Shown piece by piece: positions 53,695 through 53,829 of a stretch of 53,829 nucleotides of DNA (position 1 is its first letter; the number at the start of each line of letters is the position of its first letter). The translations under genes and the position numbers were made by a program. Source of the DNA: Candidatus Thorarchaeota archaeon (GTDB taxonomy: Archaea > Asgardarchaeota > Thorarchaeia > Thorarchaeales > Thorarchaeaceae); assembly GCA_016839345.1 (NCBI GenBank), contig JAEOUL010000118.1:1-53829 (forward strand), written 5' to 3'. The notes under the pieces are model-generated. The model searched no databases and was not told the origin of the DNA. It worked only from the letters and a program-made list of their open reading frames with translations.

Positions 53695-53741
53695 CTTTAT
53701 ATACTAAAGCTGAAACACGTTATAATAGCCAACTGGCTATT
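53695..53741 (+). promoter_or_regulatory. TATA box with a 7-bp inverted repeat at the predicted start
   Basis: CTTTATATACT (53695-53705) is a strong TATA box. AATAGCC (53724-53730) and GGCTATT (53735-53741) form a perfect dyad with a 4-base centre where transcription would begin, so it may be an operator or a 5' hairpin of the next gene. Confidence 0.5.
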
Positions 53742-53761
53742 GTTGGTGGGGGCATGTGTTT

Positions 53762-53829
53762 ATGGGAAACAAGTTGAATCTTTCACGTCTCATTCCAAAG
53801 AACCACTTTTGCTCATTCTCATTTTTCAG
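53762..53829 (+). CDS. Possible 5' end of a gene leaving the window
   Basis: ATG 53762 opens a frame MGNKLNLSRLIPKNHFCS that runs to the window's last base without a stop. It lies about 60 bases after the TATA box, with GGTGGGGG upstream at rather long spacing. Too short to identify; the real start may be elsewhere. Confidence 0.25.
   Translation, partial: MGNKLNLSRLIPKNHFCSFSFF

Noticed and set aside
1..53829. CRISPR arrays, insertion sequences, prophage or integrase attachment sites
   Set aside because: No regularly spaced repeats, transposase or integrase motifs, or target-site duplications were seen on either strand.

Overview
The window reads as a chromosomal segment of an archaeon, most likely an Asgard archaeon of Thorarchaeota type. 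The domain call rests on a two-repeat TATA-binding protein, an archaeal-type ATP-dependent DNA ligase, type 2 isopentenyl-diphosphate isomerase, PurP instead of a PurH transformylase, AT-rich TATA boxes about 25-45 bp ahead of many genes, and Shine-Dalgarno (SD) sites often paired with TTG or GTG starts. The Asgard call is an inference from the secreted NosD-type beta-helix protein, the coiled-coil/beta-propeller proteins and the tubulin-superfamily gene. No rRNA, tRNA, CRISPR array, transposase or phage gene was seen.

Left end (1-5 kb): a decaying zone. A secreted beta-helix protein has an in-frame TAA just before its predicted membrane anchor. A convergent M3-peptidase remnant is cut at the 3' end of a bacterial-type leucyl-tRNA synthetase gene. 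Then (5-10.5 kb) come a hemerythrin, an arsM-led three-gene set (arsenite methyltransferase, duplicated retropepsin-like protease, alpha/beta hydrolase) facing a cysteine-rich PadR regulator with three copies of a palindromic operator, a 54-residue ribbon-helix-helix protein, and TBP behind a perfectly palindromic TATA element.

Middle (10.5-24.4 kb): a mixed housekeeping and accessory region. It holds a membrane protein with a lysine-rich tail, an EGY-like site-2 protease, an Fe-S flavin oxidoreductase of the dienoyl-CoA reductase type, a TatD-associated radical SAM protein, pterin carbinolamine dehydratase, an LctP-type permease with an SDR dehydrogenase, a sirtuin, an HTH regulator, a crotonase-fold protein, carbamate kinase, RidA and an anchored exported protein with two molybdopterin-oxidoreductase-like repeats.

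24.4-32.4 kb is the most original part. A TPR protein and a divergent beta-propeller/coiled-coil protein precede a three-gene cluster: an 896-residue all-helical protein, a non-canonical tubulin/FtsZ-superfamily GTPase and a helical protein of unknown family. This looks like an uncharacterised cytoskeletal or membrane-remodelling module.

35.8-47.9 kb is one continuous purine operon: purN, purF, purP, a purP paralogue, a purC-purS fusion, purQ, purL, a purE-purM fusion, purD and guaA, mostly overlapping by 1-4 bp. Together these cover most steps from phosphoribosylamine to IMP and the last step to GMP; purB, an IMP cyclohydrolase and guaB are not in the window. The right end carries a class II histone-deacetylase-like enzyme, several small genes (SCP2-like, amidohydrolase-like, glutaredoxin-like, PRC-barrel-like, a two-TM exported-domain protein) and DNA ligase.
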